A DNA stretch of 64,000 bases from an uncultured Lachnospiraceae bacterium (GTDB lineage: Bacteria; Bacillota; Clostridia; Lachnospirales; Lachnospiraceae). The stretch lies in contig CACZJF010000001.1 in assembly GCA_902781455.1 (NCBI GenBank), positions 62,001-126,000 on the forward strand. Reading direction: 5' to 3'. The notes under the pieces are model-generated. The model did not search any database. It saw only the letters and a program-made list of their open reading frames with translations, and had not been told where the DNA came from. The translations under genes were made by a program, and so were the position numbers. This document shows, one piece after another, positions 15,958 through 24,759 of the stretch; the stretch's first letter is position 1, and each line of letters starts with the position of its first letter.

Positions 15958-16443
15958 ATGGACAGAAGGTCCGAACACAGCAGACGGGAGATTGACTACG
16001 CGTCCCTGTTTGTCGTTGCCCTGTTCGCCATTATGCTGATTGGAATCATGGTTCTGTCCGCGATGGCAGGCAGTCTGTTTGATTCGATTACCGAGAATCG
16101 TACGGAGAATATGAACCGCAGAGGAGCGCTGAGCTACACGGCTTCCAAGATCATGGCATCTGATGAGGCCGGCGCGCTCAGGGTGGACCAGGAGAACGGC
16201 GGTGATGTTCTTATCATTATGGATCCTTCCGGTGAGAGACAGCATCAGACCAGAATCTGGTGTGAGGACGGATACCTGATGGAATCCATCACATCAGAGA
16301 AGGCCGGAAGCGTTGCCTCCGACCCGGTGAAGGTCGCAAAGACCAGCCAGTTCCAGGTTTCCATTGAGAATGGAATCGCTTCGGTGACAACCGAGGATGG
16401 AACCCGCAGGATCTACCTCCACGCGAAGGAGGTGGCCTCATGA
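15958..16443 (+). CDS. DUF4860-like membrane protein
   Basis: A 161-residue protein with one transmembrane segment (residues 16-38, ASLFVVALFAIMLIGIMVL) and a roughly 120-residue outer domain rich in beta-prone sequence (VLIIMDPSGERQHQTRIWCEDGYLME shortened here to its key part, IWCEDGYLMES). The layout resembles DUF4860 proteins of Lachnospiraceae, which occur beside type II secretion and pilus-like genes. The ATG at 15958 has GGAAGGGGG upstream; the GTG at 15940 overlaps that site. The stop overlaps the next start in ATGA, indicating translational coupling. Function is unknown; a minor pseudopilin or assembly factor is the likeliest reading. Confidence 0.68.
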   Translation: MDRRSEHSRREIDYASLFVVALFAIMLIGIMVLSAMAGSLFDSITENRTENMNRRGALSYTASKIMASDEAGALRVDQENGGDVLIIMDPSGERQHQTRIWCEDGYLMESITSEKAGSVASDPVKVAKTSQFQVSIENGIASVTTEDGTRRIYLHAKEVAS

Positions 16444-17000
16444 AAGCAAGGAAGAACAGAGCATTTTTTGTAGAAACGCTGATCATCACTTTTCTGCTGC
16501 TTCTGATGCTGACGATTCTTGTGCGCATCTTCGGCGCGGCGGCACAGAAGTCGCGCTATGCAGAGAGAAGAACCAAGGCCGCCATGGCTGCCCAGAATGT
16601 GGTTACCATGTTTGAGGCGGGAGAAGGCGAGATCGGTCAGGCACAGCAGTCGCTGATCGATACGGCGAATGACGAATACAGCGATGAGGATACACCGCAG
16701 ACGACGATCACCCTGTACTTTGACGAGCAGGGGAATCAGGCGGAGGATGGTGTTTTTCAGGTTACGCTGTTCATGACCTGTGAGGTCCGCGCTGTCGGAT
16801 ATCTGATCACGGGCAACATGGAGATTGTACATGTGAATAATCCCGAGGAAGATCTCGCCCAGCTGGATACCGCGATTTACTTCCCGGATTCCACCGAAGA
16901 TCTTCTGGCTTCGGAGGGTGTGATTGACTTCGATTCGATCGCCGAGATTGAAACAGAGAACGAAGCTGTGGACAGTGATCAAACGGAGGCAGAGTCATGA
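16440..17000 (+). CDS. Prepilin-like membrane protein
   Basis: A 186-residue protein whose N-terminus, KARKNRAFFVETLIITFLLL, has a basic leader, then a hydrophobic helix with a glutamate three residues into it, the pattern of type IV prepilins (conserved Glu5). There is no glycine before the helix, so normal prepilin peptidase cleavage is doubtful. The rest is a soluble domain ending in a strongly acidic tail (residues 150-186). The ATG overlaps the stop of the preceding gene, and the next gene again overlaps by four bases. A pseudopilin-like structural part of the machine is the best inference. Confidence 0.68.
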   Translation: MKARKNRAFFVETLIITFLLLLMLTILVRIFGAAAQKSRYAERRTKAAMAAQNVVTMFEAGEGEIGQAQQSLIDTANDEYSDEDTPQTTITLYFDEQGNQAEDGVFQVTLFMTCEVRAVGYLITGNMEIVHVNNPEEDLAQLDTAIYFPDSTEDLLASEGVIDFDSIAEIETENEAVDSDQTEAES

Positions 17001-17482
17001 ATGTGAAAAAGCCCAGACAGCCGGTCAGGTCCGGCGCGCTGACAATCGTCATTACCTGTGTGCTGATTCTGCTTGCAGTGCTTTCCCTGCTTTCCCTGGT
17101 GAGTGCCCAGACAGACAAGGCACTGTCTGACCGCCAGATGGCATTTGCCCAGCAGGATGCGATGAGTGAGAGAGTCGGCCAGGAATGGCTTGCCTCCATG
17201 GACGATTACCTGCGTGGAGGGGCATACCTCCCGGAGAATACCCAGGTGGATGGGAATACATACAGCACCACGATCCGTTTCTCCATGAACCAGTATCTGC
17301 ATATCTGCGCGGAAGCGGACAGTGAGGCGATGCTGCATGTGACCAAATGGGATATTGAGACGGTCGCGGAAACGGAATCCACAGAGGCCCTTCCGGCCGG
17401 CGCGCAGCCGCTGACGGAAGATGAGAATGGATATGTCAATACATTACCGGATTCAACGGTGGAAGGAACAGGTCTTGCTTAA
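16997..17482 (+). CDS. Small membrane protein of pilus-like operon
   Basis: A 161-residue protein with a basic N-terminus (residues 1-12), one transmembrane helix (about residues 13-36, ending LLSLVSAQ) and an outer domain of about 120 residues ending in an acidic, low-complexity tail. The topology resembles PilX/PilO-like minor components, but no family motif is visible. It overlaps the previous gene by ATGA and precedes the ATPase gene by 2 bases, so all five membrane genes and the ATPase are probably coupled. Its function is not known. Confidence 0.66.
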   Translation: MNVKKPRQPVRSGALTIVITCVLILLAVLSLLSLVSAQTDKALSDRQMAFAQQDAMSERVGQEWLASMDDYLRGGAYLPENTQVDGNTYSTTIRFSMNQYLHICAEADSEAMLHVTKWDIETVAETESTEALPAGAQPLTEDENGYVNTLPDSTVEGTGLA

Positions 17483-17484
17483 CG

Positions 17485-18558
17485 ATGATAGAGTTAAATG
17501 ATATCCTTCATGAGGCGGTACGGCTGGGAGCGTCGGATGTGTTTATCATTCCGGGTCTTCCGCTGACTTTCAAGGTCCTTGGAAAGCAGGACCGTGCCGA
17601 GCAGATGCTTCATCCCGATGATACAGAAGCAATTGTGCGTGCGATCTACACACAGTGCGGACGGCATAATCGTGTCCTGGAGGATGAAACCTATGATGAT
17701 GACTTCTCGTTCTCCATTGCCGCGTTCGGAAGATTCCGTGCGAATGTGTTTCACCAGAGAAGTTCTCTTGCCGTCGTCCTGCGTGTTATTCGCTTCGGAC
17801 TTCCGGATGCTTCCAAGCTTGGAATTCCGGAACCCGTAATGCGGGCGGCTGGCCTGCGTACCGGTCTGATCCTTGTTACAGGCGCGACCGGCAGCGGCAA
17901 GTCCACAACGCTTGCCTGCATGATTGACCACATCAATAAGACGAGAGAGGGACACATCATCACGATGGAGGACCCGATCGAGTTTGTCCATCGTCACGAC
18001 AAGTGTATCGTTACACAGCGTGAGATCGGCAATGACGTCGTAGACTATATTCACGCGCTGCGCAGCGCGCTGAGAGAGAGTCCTGATGTCATCCTGCTCG
18101 GCGAGATGCGTGACCATGAGACCATCGAAGTTGCCATGACAGCTGCGGAGACAGGTATCCTCCTGTTCTCAACCCTTCACACACAGGGCGCAGCCAACGC
18201 AGTGGACCGTATCATCGACATCTACCCGGCCGGACAGCAGAATCAGATTCGTCTGCAGCTGGCGATGATGCTCAGATGTGTCATTTCCCAGCAGCTTGTC
18301 CCGACGGTGGACGGTGCTGTGACAGCAGTGTTTGAAGTCATGTACGCGAACACCGCGATCCGGAGCCTGATCCGTGAAGGAAAGACGCACCAAATCGACG
18401 CGACGATCCGCAGCGGTGCCTCCGAAGGCATGATCGCGATGGACGAATCCATCTATGATCTGTTCAAGAAGGGACGTATTACGAAAGAAACCGCGGTGCA
18501 GTACTGCAACAACCCTGAAGCGATGGAGAGAAGACTCAACGCGACGGTGGGGTTCTGA
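17485..18558 (+). CDS. pilT: PilT/GspE-family secretion ATPase
   Basis: A 357-residue hexameric-type ATPase. The N-terminal domain (residues 1-100) is followed by Walker A GATGSGKST at 133-141, an Asp box in ITMEDPIEFVH, Walker B in DVILLGEMRD and a His box in LLFSTLHTQGA. The length and the start IELNDILHEAVRLGASDV match PilT-type retraction ATPases rather than PilB, which has an extra N-terminal domain. It is the last gene of the operon, followed by a terminator at 18621. No PilB, PilD, secretin or PilM/N/O homologue is in the window, so this may be the only dedicated motor of a reduced machine, or other parts may lie elsewhere. Confidence 0.9.
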   Translation: MIELNDILHEAVRLGASDVFIIPGLPLTFKVLGKQDRAEQMLHPDDTEAIVRAIYTQCGRHNRVLEDETYDDDFSFSIAAFGRFRANVFHQRSSLAVVLRVIRFGLPDASKLGIPEPVMRAAGLRTGLILVTGATGSGKSTTLACMIDHINKTREGHIITMEDPIEFVHRHDKCIVTQREIGNDVVDYIHALRSALRESPDVILLGEMRDHETIEVAMTAAETGILLFSTLHTQGAANAVDRIIDIYPAGQQNQIRLQLAMMLRCVISQQLVPTVDGAVTAVFEVMYANTAIRSLIREGKTHQIDATIRSGASEGMIAMDESIYDLFKKGRITKETAVQYCNNPEAMERRLNATVGF

Positions 18559-18620
18559 AGGCAATATCAAGAAGCATCAGCAGCCTGACCTTTCAAGCAA
18601 ACGCATAAGCCGGCACACCA

Positions 18621-18663
18621 GCCGGCCCGGATGGGCGGTTTGCCGCAAAGGCCGGGCTTTTTT
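18621..18663 (+). terminator. Terminator of the pilus-like operon
   Basis: GCCCGG pairs with CCGGGC around an inner GCGGTTTGCCGC hairpin, followed by TTTTTT. It ends the operon about 65 bases after the ATPase stop. Confidence 0.8.
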
Positions 18664-18737
18664 GATGAACAATCCGTAATTGATTATTGCGGGTGAATCA
18701 TGACAGAATCTGACAGAAAATGACAAGGAGGTTTATG

Positions 18738-20342
18738 ATGCCGGGCTGGTTAAAGGACGCTGTATTCTATGAGATTTATCCACAGTCATTTTGTGACAGC
18801 AACGGGGACGGGATCGGAGACTTTCAGGGGATCATCACAAAACTTGACTACATCAGGGATCTGGGCTGCAACGCCCTGTGGATCAATCCCTGTTTCGATT
18901 CTCCGTTCCATGATGCCGGATATGATGTCCGCGATTACAAGAAGGCAGCGCCAAGATATGGAACCAATGAGGATCTGATCCGCCTGTTTGAGGAGGCGCA
19001 CCAGCGCGGAATCCATGTCCTGCTTGACCTGGTTCCCGGACACACCTCCGAGGAGCATGCCTGGTTTCAGGAGAGCTGCCGCCTGGAGAGAAATGAATAC
19101 TCCGACCGTTTTATCTGGACCGAATTCTGCTTCCAGGGCGCAGGGAATCATGGCTATCCTTACGTCGGCGGTGAGGCAGAGCGTCCGGGGACGTATCTGC
19201 TCAACTTCTTCAAGTGCCAGCCGGCGTTGAACTATGGCTGGCTTGACCCGGACGAGAGCTGGAAGTGTTCCACCGACAGCGCAGGCGCCCGCGGCACCAT
19301 CGAGGCCATCAAGGATGTCATGCGTTTCTGGATGGACCGTGGATGCGACGGGTTCCGCGTTGACATGGCCGCGTCCCTGGTGAAGGGGGATGATGAAAAG
19401 AAAACCGGAACAAGCCGGATCTGGAAAGAGATCCGCGCCATGCTCGACAAGGACTATCCGGAGTGTGCGCTTGTAGCGGAGTGGAGTCATCCGGACCTGT
19501 CCCTTCCGGCAGGATTTCATGCTGATTTCCTGCTGAATGAGCCGGCCGGACCTTATGCGAAGCTGGTGCGGGACTACCAGAACCATGCCGGCCGGAACAT
19601 TCTCTCCGATCCGTATTTCACCGGTCTGGATCCGGAACAGATTCCTGAATTGGAAGACCACAGCTTCTTCAAAAAAGACGCAGGCGGAGATATCACCAGA
19701 TTCCTGGACGAGTACCTGCGGCTGTACGAGGAGACAAAGGATACCGGATACATCAGCATGATTACCTGTAACCATGACACGGTGCGTCCATCTTTCAACA
19801 TGGATCAGAGAGAATTGGAGCTGTTCTACGCCTTCCTGTTTACGATGCCGGGCGTTCCATTTCTCTATTACGGAGACGAGATCGGACAGCGCTATCTGAG
19901 CCTGCGCACGAAGGAAGGCGGGTACTTCCGCACCGGAAGCCGCACGCCCATGCAGTGGAGCAGAGAAAAGAACCTTGGATTCTCAGGCGCAGATGAGAAG
20001 GATCTCTATCTGCCGGTTGATCCGTCGCAGGACGCGCCGGTGGTCAGTGAGATGCAAAAGGATCCGGATTCCCTGCTGAACACGGTCCGCTCCCTGTTGA
20101 AGCTGCGCCGGGAAGAGGAAGATCTGCACGGGCAGCCGAATCTGAAGATCCTGTATGCAGAGTCCGGAAAGCTTCCCTTTGTCTATCAGAGGGGGGAGCG
20201 GATCTGCGCGGTGAATCCGTCCTCCGGCCAGGTTTCTGTCAGGATCGATGCCGGGGACCGGGACGCTGTGTGGAAGGTTGGAGAAGGAAGCCTCCAGGAT
20301 GGCGTTCTGACGCTTGAGGCACAGTCATTTGTGGTGTTCTGA
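18738..20342 (+). CDS. GH13 family alpha-glucosidase or glucosyltransferase
   Basis: A 534-residue glycoside hydrolase family 13 protein without a signal peptide. It has the (beta/alpha)8 barrel start FYEIYPQSFCDSNGDGIGD, region I in DLVPGHTS, the nucleophile D209 in GFRVDMA, the acid/base E248 in LVAEWSHP and the third acid in TCNHDTVRP, and ends with a beta-domain. It is therefore cytoplasmic and likely cleaves or transfers glucose from short alpha-glucans, as trehalose-synthase or oligo-1,6-glucosidase relatives do. The usual Asn before the region I His is Gly here. The start is the ATG at 18738, seven bases from AAGGAGG. It stands alone, with no sugar transporter nearby. The exact specificity cannot be read. 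Confidence 0.88.
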   Translation: MPGWLKDAVFYEIYPQSFCDSNGDGIGDFQGIITKLDYIRDLGCNALWINPCFDSPFHDAGYDVRDYKKAAPRYGTNEDLIRLFEEAHQRGIHVLLDLVPGHTSEEHAWFQESCRLERNEYSDRFIWTEFCFQGAGNHGYPYVGGEAERPGTYLLNFFKCQPALNYGWLDPDESWKCSTDSAGARGTIEAIKDVMRFWMDRGCDGFRVDMAASLVKGDDEKKTGTSRIWKEIRAMLDKDYPECALVAEWSHPDLSLPAGFHADFLLNEPAGPYAKLVRDYQNHAGRNILSDPYFTGLDPEQIPELEDHSFFKKDAGGDITRFLDEYLRLYEETKDTGYISMITCNHDTVRPSFNMDQRELELFYAFLFTMPGVPFLYYGDEIGQRYLSLRTKEGGYFRTGSRTPMQWSREKNLGFSGADEKDLYLPVDPSQDAPVVSEMQKDPDSLLNTVRSLLKLRREEEDLHGQPNLKILYAESGKLPFVYQRGERICAVNPSSGQVSVRIDAGDRDAVWKVGEGSLQDGVLTLEAQSFVVF

Positions 20343-20393
20343 AATACAATTTATATGGATAAGCTGCGATGCCAGCGGAAAGGAGTTTGCACG

Positions 20394-21026
20394 ATGTACA
20401 GTGAGATGATCCAAAAGCGCAACAAGCTGCTCTCAGAGAAGGTAATCAAAGGTCTGAAGATGCGCAATATGGATGGATATTATGCGGCTTCCAGAGAGGA
20501 AGCGCTTCAGATCGCTCTTTCCCTGATTCCGGAAGGGGCGAGCGTCACGATGGGCGGCTGTGTCAGCGCGGCGCAGATCGGCCTCAAGCAGGCTTTGATT
20601 GATGGGAACTACATCTTTATCGACAGGGACAAGGAAGAGGACAAGCGCGCCGCCATGCTGAAGGCATATGACGCGGATGTCTTTCTCGCCAGTGCAAATG
20701 GCATGTCGGAGGACGGTGTCATCGTCAACGTCGACGGCAATGCCAATCGTGTTTCTGCCATCGCGCAGGGACCGAAGAAGGTTCTGTTCATTGTAGGCAT
20801 GAATAAGGTATGTCCGGATGCCGACAGTGCCATGAAGCGGGCCAGAGGCATCGCGGCGCCGACGAACGCCCAGCGCTTCGGCCTGAACACCCCCTGCTCG
20901 AAAACCGGATCCTGCGCGGACTGCATGTCTCCGGACACCATCTGCTGCCAGATCCTGATCACCAGATATTCCAAACACCCGGGCCGCATCCATGTGATTC
21001 TGGTAAATGACGAGCTGGGTTACTGA
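20394..21026 (+). CDS. LUD domain protein (LutC/YkgG-like)
   Basis: A 210-residue protein of the LUD (lactate utilisation) superfamily, shown by LRMRNMDGYYAASREEA-like N-terminal helices, GASVTMGGCVSAAQIGL, IVNVDGNANRVSAIAQGPKK and VGMNKVCPDADSAMKRAR. A cysteine cluster CSKTGSCADCMSPDTICC lies near the C-terminus and could hold a metal or iron-sulfur cluster. The ATG at 20394 follows AAAGGAG. Its usual partners LutA and LutB are absent, so this is one of the orphan LUD proteins common in Clostridia, with no proven role. It is not clearly in an operon with its neighbours. Confidence 0.8.
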   Translation: MYSEMIQKRNKLLSEKVIKGLKMRNMDGYYAASREEALQIALSLIPEGASVTMGGCVSAAQIGLKQALIDGNYIFIDRDKEEDKRAAMLKAYDADVFLASANGMSEDGVIVNVDGNANRVSAIAQGPKKVLFIVGMNKVCPDADSAMKRARGIAAPTNAQRFGLNTPCSKTGSCADCMSPDTICCQILITRYSKHPGRIHVILVNDELGY

Positions 21027-21095
21027 GACAGGAAATCCAGGCATTATCATATCAGCCGGCGGCAGAATGACTGAGACCAGAAAGGAATTTCGTAT

Positions 21096-22055
21096 ATGAA
21101 AAAGATTACATACATCAGGAGTACACTGATCATGTTGCTGACAGTATGTTTTTTGTACGCGGGCTGTGTGTATGCGGAAAGCGCGGAGACAGAAGCGGAC
21201 ATAAGCGGAGCTGAAGACATGACTATCGAGACAGAAGCAAAGAACAGTCATGACCTGATTGCAATCATCTCTGCCATGGACAACGAGATCGAACTGCTTC
21301 TTGAGCATGCAGACATCGATCATGAAGATCAGTTCGGGAACAAGACCTATCATGTCGGAACCCTGTGCGGGAAACCGGTTATCATTGTGAGGGCAGGAAT
21401 TGGAAAGATTGATGCCGCTGCGGGAGTGGCAACCCTTTTGAATATGTATCAACCGTCAGATGTGATCTTTACCGGAATTGCAGGCGGTGTCGGAGACAGT
21501 ACCAAAGTTCTGGATCTTGTGGTGGCAACAGACCTGGTACAGCATGATTATGGGGTGATGACGAACGATGGGTTTCAGTGGTCCGGCGCTACGATAGGCG
21601 GGAGAAAGTATTATATGTGTGATCCGGAGCTTGTCAATCTGGCACATGACAATGCTGTTCAGATCCTTGGGAAAGAGCATGTATTCGAAGGGACCATTGC
21701 TACCGGAGACCAGTTTATTTCGTCAGAGGATTATGTCCGGACGCTGCAGGAAGATTTCGGCGCAATCGCCTGTGAGATGGAAGGAGCGGCGATCGGAAAA
21801 ATCTGCATGGAATATGAAGTCCCCTTTGTTGTGATTCGTTCCATGTCTGACAAGGCAGATGGAAAAGCACATGAGACTTATACCAATATGGGCGATATTG
21901 CAGCAGACAATTCCTGCAAAATTGTCATGGGAATGCTGGAGAATATGGCCGCAGAAGAAGCTGCTTCCGATATACCGGACGGACAGCCGGTGGAGGCGGC
22001 AGAAACAGAAGAGGCACTGACAGAAGCGGAAGCGGTTGAAGAGAAGGCTGCGTAA
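21096..22055 (+). CDS. Exported 5'-methylthioadenosine/S-adenosylhomocysteine nucleosidase
   Basis: A 319-residue protein with an N-terminal signal sequence (KK, then a hydrophobic stretch, then FLYAGCVYAES). It may be cleaved after VYA, or lipidated at the Cys in AGC, though the lipobox is imperfect. Residues about 55-285 form an MTA/SAH nucleosidase: the Glu in AISAMDNEIELL, GIAGGV, the Glu in CEMEGAA and the Asp in RSMSDKAD are the known catalytic or binding residues. An acidic, Ala/Glu-rich tail follows. MTANs are normally cytoplasmic and about 230 residues, so export is unusual. It could release adenine from extracellular MTA or SAH. The start has AAAGGAA upstream. dut follows 46 bases later. 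Confidence 0.88.
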   Translation: MKKITYIRSTLIMLLTVCFLYAGCVYAESAETEADISGAEDMTIETEAKNSHDLIAIISAMDNEIELLLEHADIDHEDQFGNKTYHVGTLCGKPVIIVRAGIGKIDAAAGVATLLNMYQPSDVIFTGIAGGVGDSTKVLDLVVATDLVQHDYGVMTNDGFQWSGATIGGRKYYMCDPELVNLAHDNAVQILGKEHVFEGTIATGDQFISSEDYVRTLQEDFGAIACEMEGAAIGKICMEYEVPFVVIRSMSDKADGKAHETYTNMGDIAADNSCKIVMGMLENMAAEEAASDIPDGQPVEAAETEEALTEAEAVEEKAA

Positions 22056-22101
22056 GGCTTTTGCATGAAAATCATGATAGGAATGGTTACACCAGAGCTA
22101 T

Positions 22102-22539
22102 ATGAATAAAAAGATCCGAATCAAATATCATTCTGACCAGATTGACCGCCTGGCCTATATCGGCGGCAAGAGTGACTGGATTGATCTGCGTGCCGCAGAA
22201 GAAGTGACGATGAAAAGAGGCGATTTCCGCCTGGTTGACCTGGGGGTATCCGTTCAGCTGCCCCCGGGCTATGAGATGCTGATCGCGGCGCGCAGCTCTA
22301 CGTTTAAGAACTATGGCCTGATCCAGACCAATGCGGTCGGTGTGGTGGACGAGTCTTACTGCGCGGACGAGGACCACCTGATGTGGCCCTGCTACGCGAC
22401 GAGGGACACGGTGATCCACGTCAATGACCGGATCTGTCAGTTCCGCATTATTGAGCACCAGCCTGCCATTGCCTTTGAGGAGGTGGAGACACTGGGAAAC
22501 CAGGCCAGAGGCGGATTCGGATCGACCGGAATCGTCTGA
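22102..22539 (+). CDS. dut: dUTP diphosphatase
   Basis: A 145-residue trimeric-type dUTPase that hydrolyses dUTP to dUMP and pyrophosphate. Motifs are AARSSTFKNYGL (motif 2), TNAVGVVDESY (motif 3) with the catalytic Asp, NDRICQFRI (motif 4) and the C-terminal RGGFGSTG (motif 5). The length is typical. The ribosome site before the ATG is weak. An insert CADEDHLMWPCYATR follows motif 3. It sits between the exported nucleosidase and queH with short gaps and may be co-transcribed with both. Confidence 0.93.
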   Translation: MNKKIRIKYHSDQIDRLAYIGGKSDWIDLRAAEEVTMKRGDFRLVDLGVSVQLPPGYEMLIAARSSTFKNYGLIQTNAVGVVDESYCADEDHLMWPCYATRDTVIHVNDRICQFRIIEHQPAIAFEEVETLGNQARGGFGSTGIV

Positions 22540-22602
22540 GGCCGATGACTGTTTTCTGTCATTGTTTCTGTCATTGCCGCAGGATCCTGTTTATCACCAG
22601 AT

Positions 22603-23301
22603 ATGCCGAATAAACCAAATTACCAGCATGCGCTGGACGAGATCATTCATAAATTGCAGCAGAAAACTGCGAACGAAAGCACCGGGCAGGACGGACCTGA
22701 ATCAGAGCCTGTCCTGCCGCGCCTGCTGCTGCACAGCTGTTGTGCGCCCTGTTCGAGTTATGTACTGGAGTATCTCTCCGATTATTTTGAGATCACCGAT
22801 TTCTTCTACAATCCAAACATCTCACCGGAGACGGAGTACCGGCACCGGGAGGAGGAACTCGAAAGACTGATCCGTGAGATGCATCCGAAGCATGCAATTA
22901 CCTATGTGACCGGCAGGTATGAACCGGAGCGGTTTTATGAGACTGTCCGGGGACTGGAGCAGATTCCGGAGGGCGGGGAGCGTTGTTTTGCCTGCTACCG
23001 CCTGCGCATGGAAGAAGCTGCGTCACTTGCCGCACAAGGAGGATACGATTATTTTACGACGACGCTGTCGATCAGCCCTTTGAAGAACGCGGACAAGATC
23101 AATGAGATCGGCCTGGATCTGGAACAGAAATACGGCGTGAAGCATCTGCCGTCCGACTTCAAGAAAAAGGGCGGCTATCAGAGATCCATCGTGCTTTCGA
23201 AAGAGCATGGGCTGTACCGGCAGGATTACTGTGGGTGCGTGTTCTCAAAGGCAGAGCGGGAGAGAGAAAAGAGAATCAGATCACGGATGGAATCTGATTG
23301 A
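22603..23301 (+). CDS. queH: Epoxyqueuosine reductase QueH
   Basis: A 232-residue member of the DUF208/QueH family, which reduces epoxyqueuosine in tRNA to queuosine and replaces QueG in many anaerobes. Conserved cysteines are seen in LLHSCCAPCSSYVL, ERCFACYRLRM and DYCGCVFS, matching the iron-sulfur and metal ligands of the family. YNPNISPETEYRHR is also typical. Residues 1-40 are a variable extension. The start at 22603 has no strong ribosome site. With queA earlier in the window it covers the last two steps of queuosine formation. Confidence 0.93.
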   Translation: MPNKPNYQHALDEIIHKLQQKTANESTGQDGPESEPVLPRLLLHSCCAPCSSYVLEYLSDYFEITDFFYNPNISPETEYRHREEELERLIREMHPKHAITYVTGRYEPERFYETVRGLEQIPEGGERCFACYRLRMEEAASLAAQGGYDYFTTTLSISPLKNADKINEIGLDLEQKYGVKHLPSDFKKKGGYQRSIVLSKEHGLYRQDYCGCVFSKAEREREKRIRSRMESD

Positions 23302-23333
23302 GAATCTGACATACAACAAGGGGGACCACAGAT

Positions 23334-24713
23334 ATGGCGCAGCTATGGGGCGGCAGGTTTACAAAGGAAACAGATGAACTGGTGAAGCAGTTCAATGATT
23401 CGCTTCCTTTTGACAAAAGACTGTATGAGCAGGACATCCGGGGAAGTGTTGTGCATGCCGCCATGCTTGGGAAACAGGGAATCATCACCGATGAAGAAGC
23501 GGAAAAGATCATTGAAGGTCTTGGGACCATCAAAGCGGATCTGGAAGCCGGAAGGCTGACGTTTTCTTCCGCCTATGAGGACATCCACAGTTTTGTAGAA
23601 GCGCATCTGATCGAGCGGATCGGCGATGCCGGGAAGAAACTTCATACCGGCAGAAGCCGCAATGACCAGGTCGCGCTCGACATGAAGCTGTATGTGCGGG
23701 ATGAGATTCATGAGACAGATGCGCTGCTGAAGCATTTTCTTGGAACGATCCTGAAGATCATGAAGGAGAACCTGGAGACTTACATGCCTGGGTTCACGCA
23801 CCTGCAGAAGGCACAGCCGGTGACGCTTGCACATCACTTCGGCGCTTACTTTGAGATGTTCCGCAGAGACCGGGAAAGGCTGTCTTCCATCCTTGACCGG
23901 ATGGATACCTGCCCGCTCGGAAGCGGCGCGCTCGCCGGCACGACCTATCCGCTGGACCGTGATTTTACCGCGAAAGAACTGGGGTTCAACAGGCCGACCC
24001 GCAACTCCATGGATGGCGTATCGGACCGGGATTATCTGATCGAGCTTCTCAGTGCCCTGTCGATCTGCCAGATGCATCTGAGCCGGTTCGCGGAGGAGAT
24101 GATCCTGTGGAACAGCAATGAGTACCGTTTTGTTGAACTGGACGATGCCTATTCCACCGGTTCCAGCATCATGCCGCAGAAGAAGAATCCGGATATCGCT
24201 GAGCTGGTCCGGGGAAAAACCGGCCGTGTTTACGGCGCCCTGACCGCCATCCTGACAACGATGAAGGGAATTCCGCTGGCATACAACAAGGATATGCAGG
24301 AGGACAAGGAGATGTCCTTCGACGCGATTGATACGGTGAAGAGCAACATCAGACTCTTCGACGGGTGCGTGGAAACCATGCGCTTCAGAAAGGATGTCAT
24401 GGCAGCCTCCGCCCGCAATGGATTCACGAACGCGACGGATGTGGCAGATTATCTGGTGGGGAAGGGAATTCCTTTCCGTGACGCGCACGGCATCACCGGC
24501 GCGCTGGTTTTGCATTGTATTGAAAAAGACTGTGCGCTGGATGATCTTTCCCTGGAAGAATTCAAGTCCTTCTGTGACCGGTTTGAAGAGGACATCTATG
24601 ATGCGATCTCTCTGAAAACCTGTGTGGAGAAAAGACTTACGGCCGGCGCGCCGGGCAGCGCGTCCATGAAGAAGGCAGTCGAGGAAGCCGAGGCATATCT
24701 GTCCGGGAGGTGA
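23334..24713 (+). CDS. argH: Argininosuccinate lyase
   Basis: A 459-residue enzyme of the fumarase/aspartase superfamily that splits argininosuccinate to arginine and fumarate, the last step of arginine synthesis. It begins AQLWGGRFTKETDELVKQFN and contains HTGRSRNDQVALD, THLQKAQPVTLAHH and the superfamily signature GSSIMPQKKNPD. All catalytic regions are present. No argG lies beside it. It is followed by a bidirectional terminator shared with the convergent metH gene. Confidence 0.97.
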   Translation: MAQLWGGRFTKETDELVKQFNDSLPFDKRLYEQDIRGSVVHAAMLGKQGIITDEEAEKIIEGLGTIKADLEAGRLTFSSAYEDIHSFVEAHLIERIGDAGKKLHTGRSRNDQVALDMKLYVRDEIHETDALLKHFLGTILKIMKENLETYMPGFTHLQKAQPVTLAHHFGAYFEMFRRDRERLSSILDRMDTCPLGSGALAGTTYPLDRDFTAKELGFNRPTRNSMDGVSDRDYLIELLSALSICQMHLSRFAEEMILWNSNEYRFVELDDAYSTGSSIMPQKKNPDIAELVRGKTGRVYGALTAILTTMKGIPLAYNKDMQEDKEMSFDAIDTVKSNIRLFDGCVETMRFRKDVMAASARNGFTNATDVADYLVGKGIPFRDAHGITGALVLHCIEKDCALDDLSLEEFKSFCDRFEEDIYDAISLKTCVEKRLTAGAPGSASMKKAVEEAEAYLSGR

Positions 24714-24759
24714 TTCTGCAGCCACTATTGCAATACGAATATCATATTGATAGGAAAAT

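Noticed and set aside
23343-24725. A 460-residue - strand open frame covering argH
   Set aside because: Shadow of a full, motif-complete argH.
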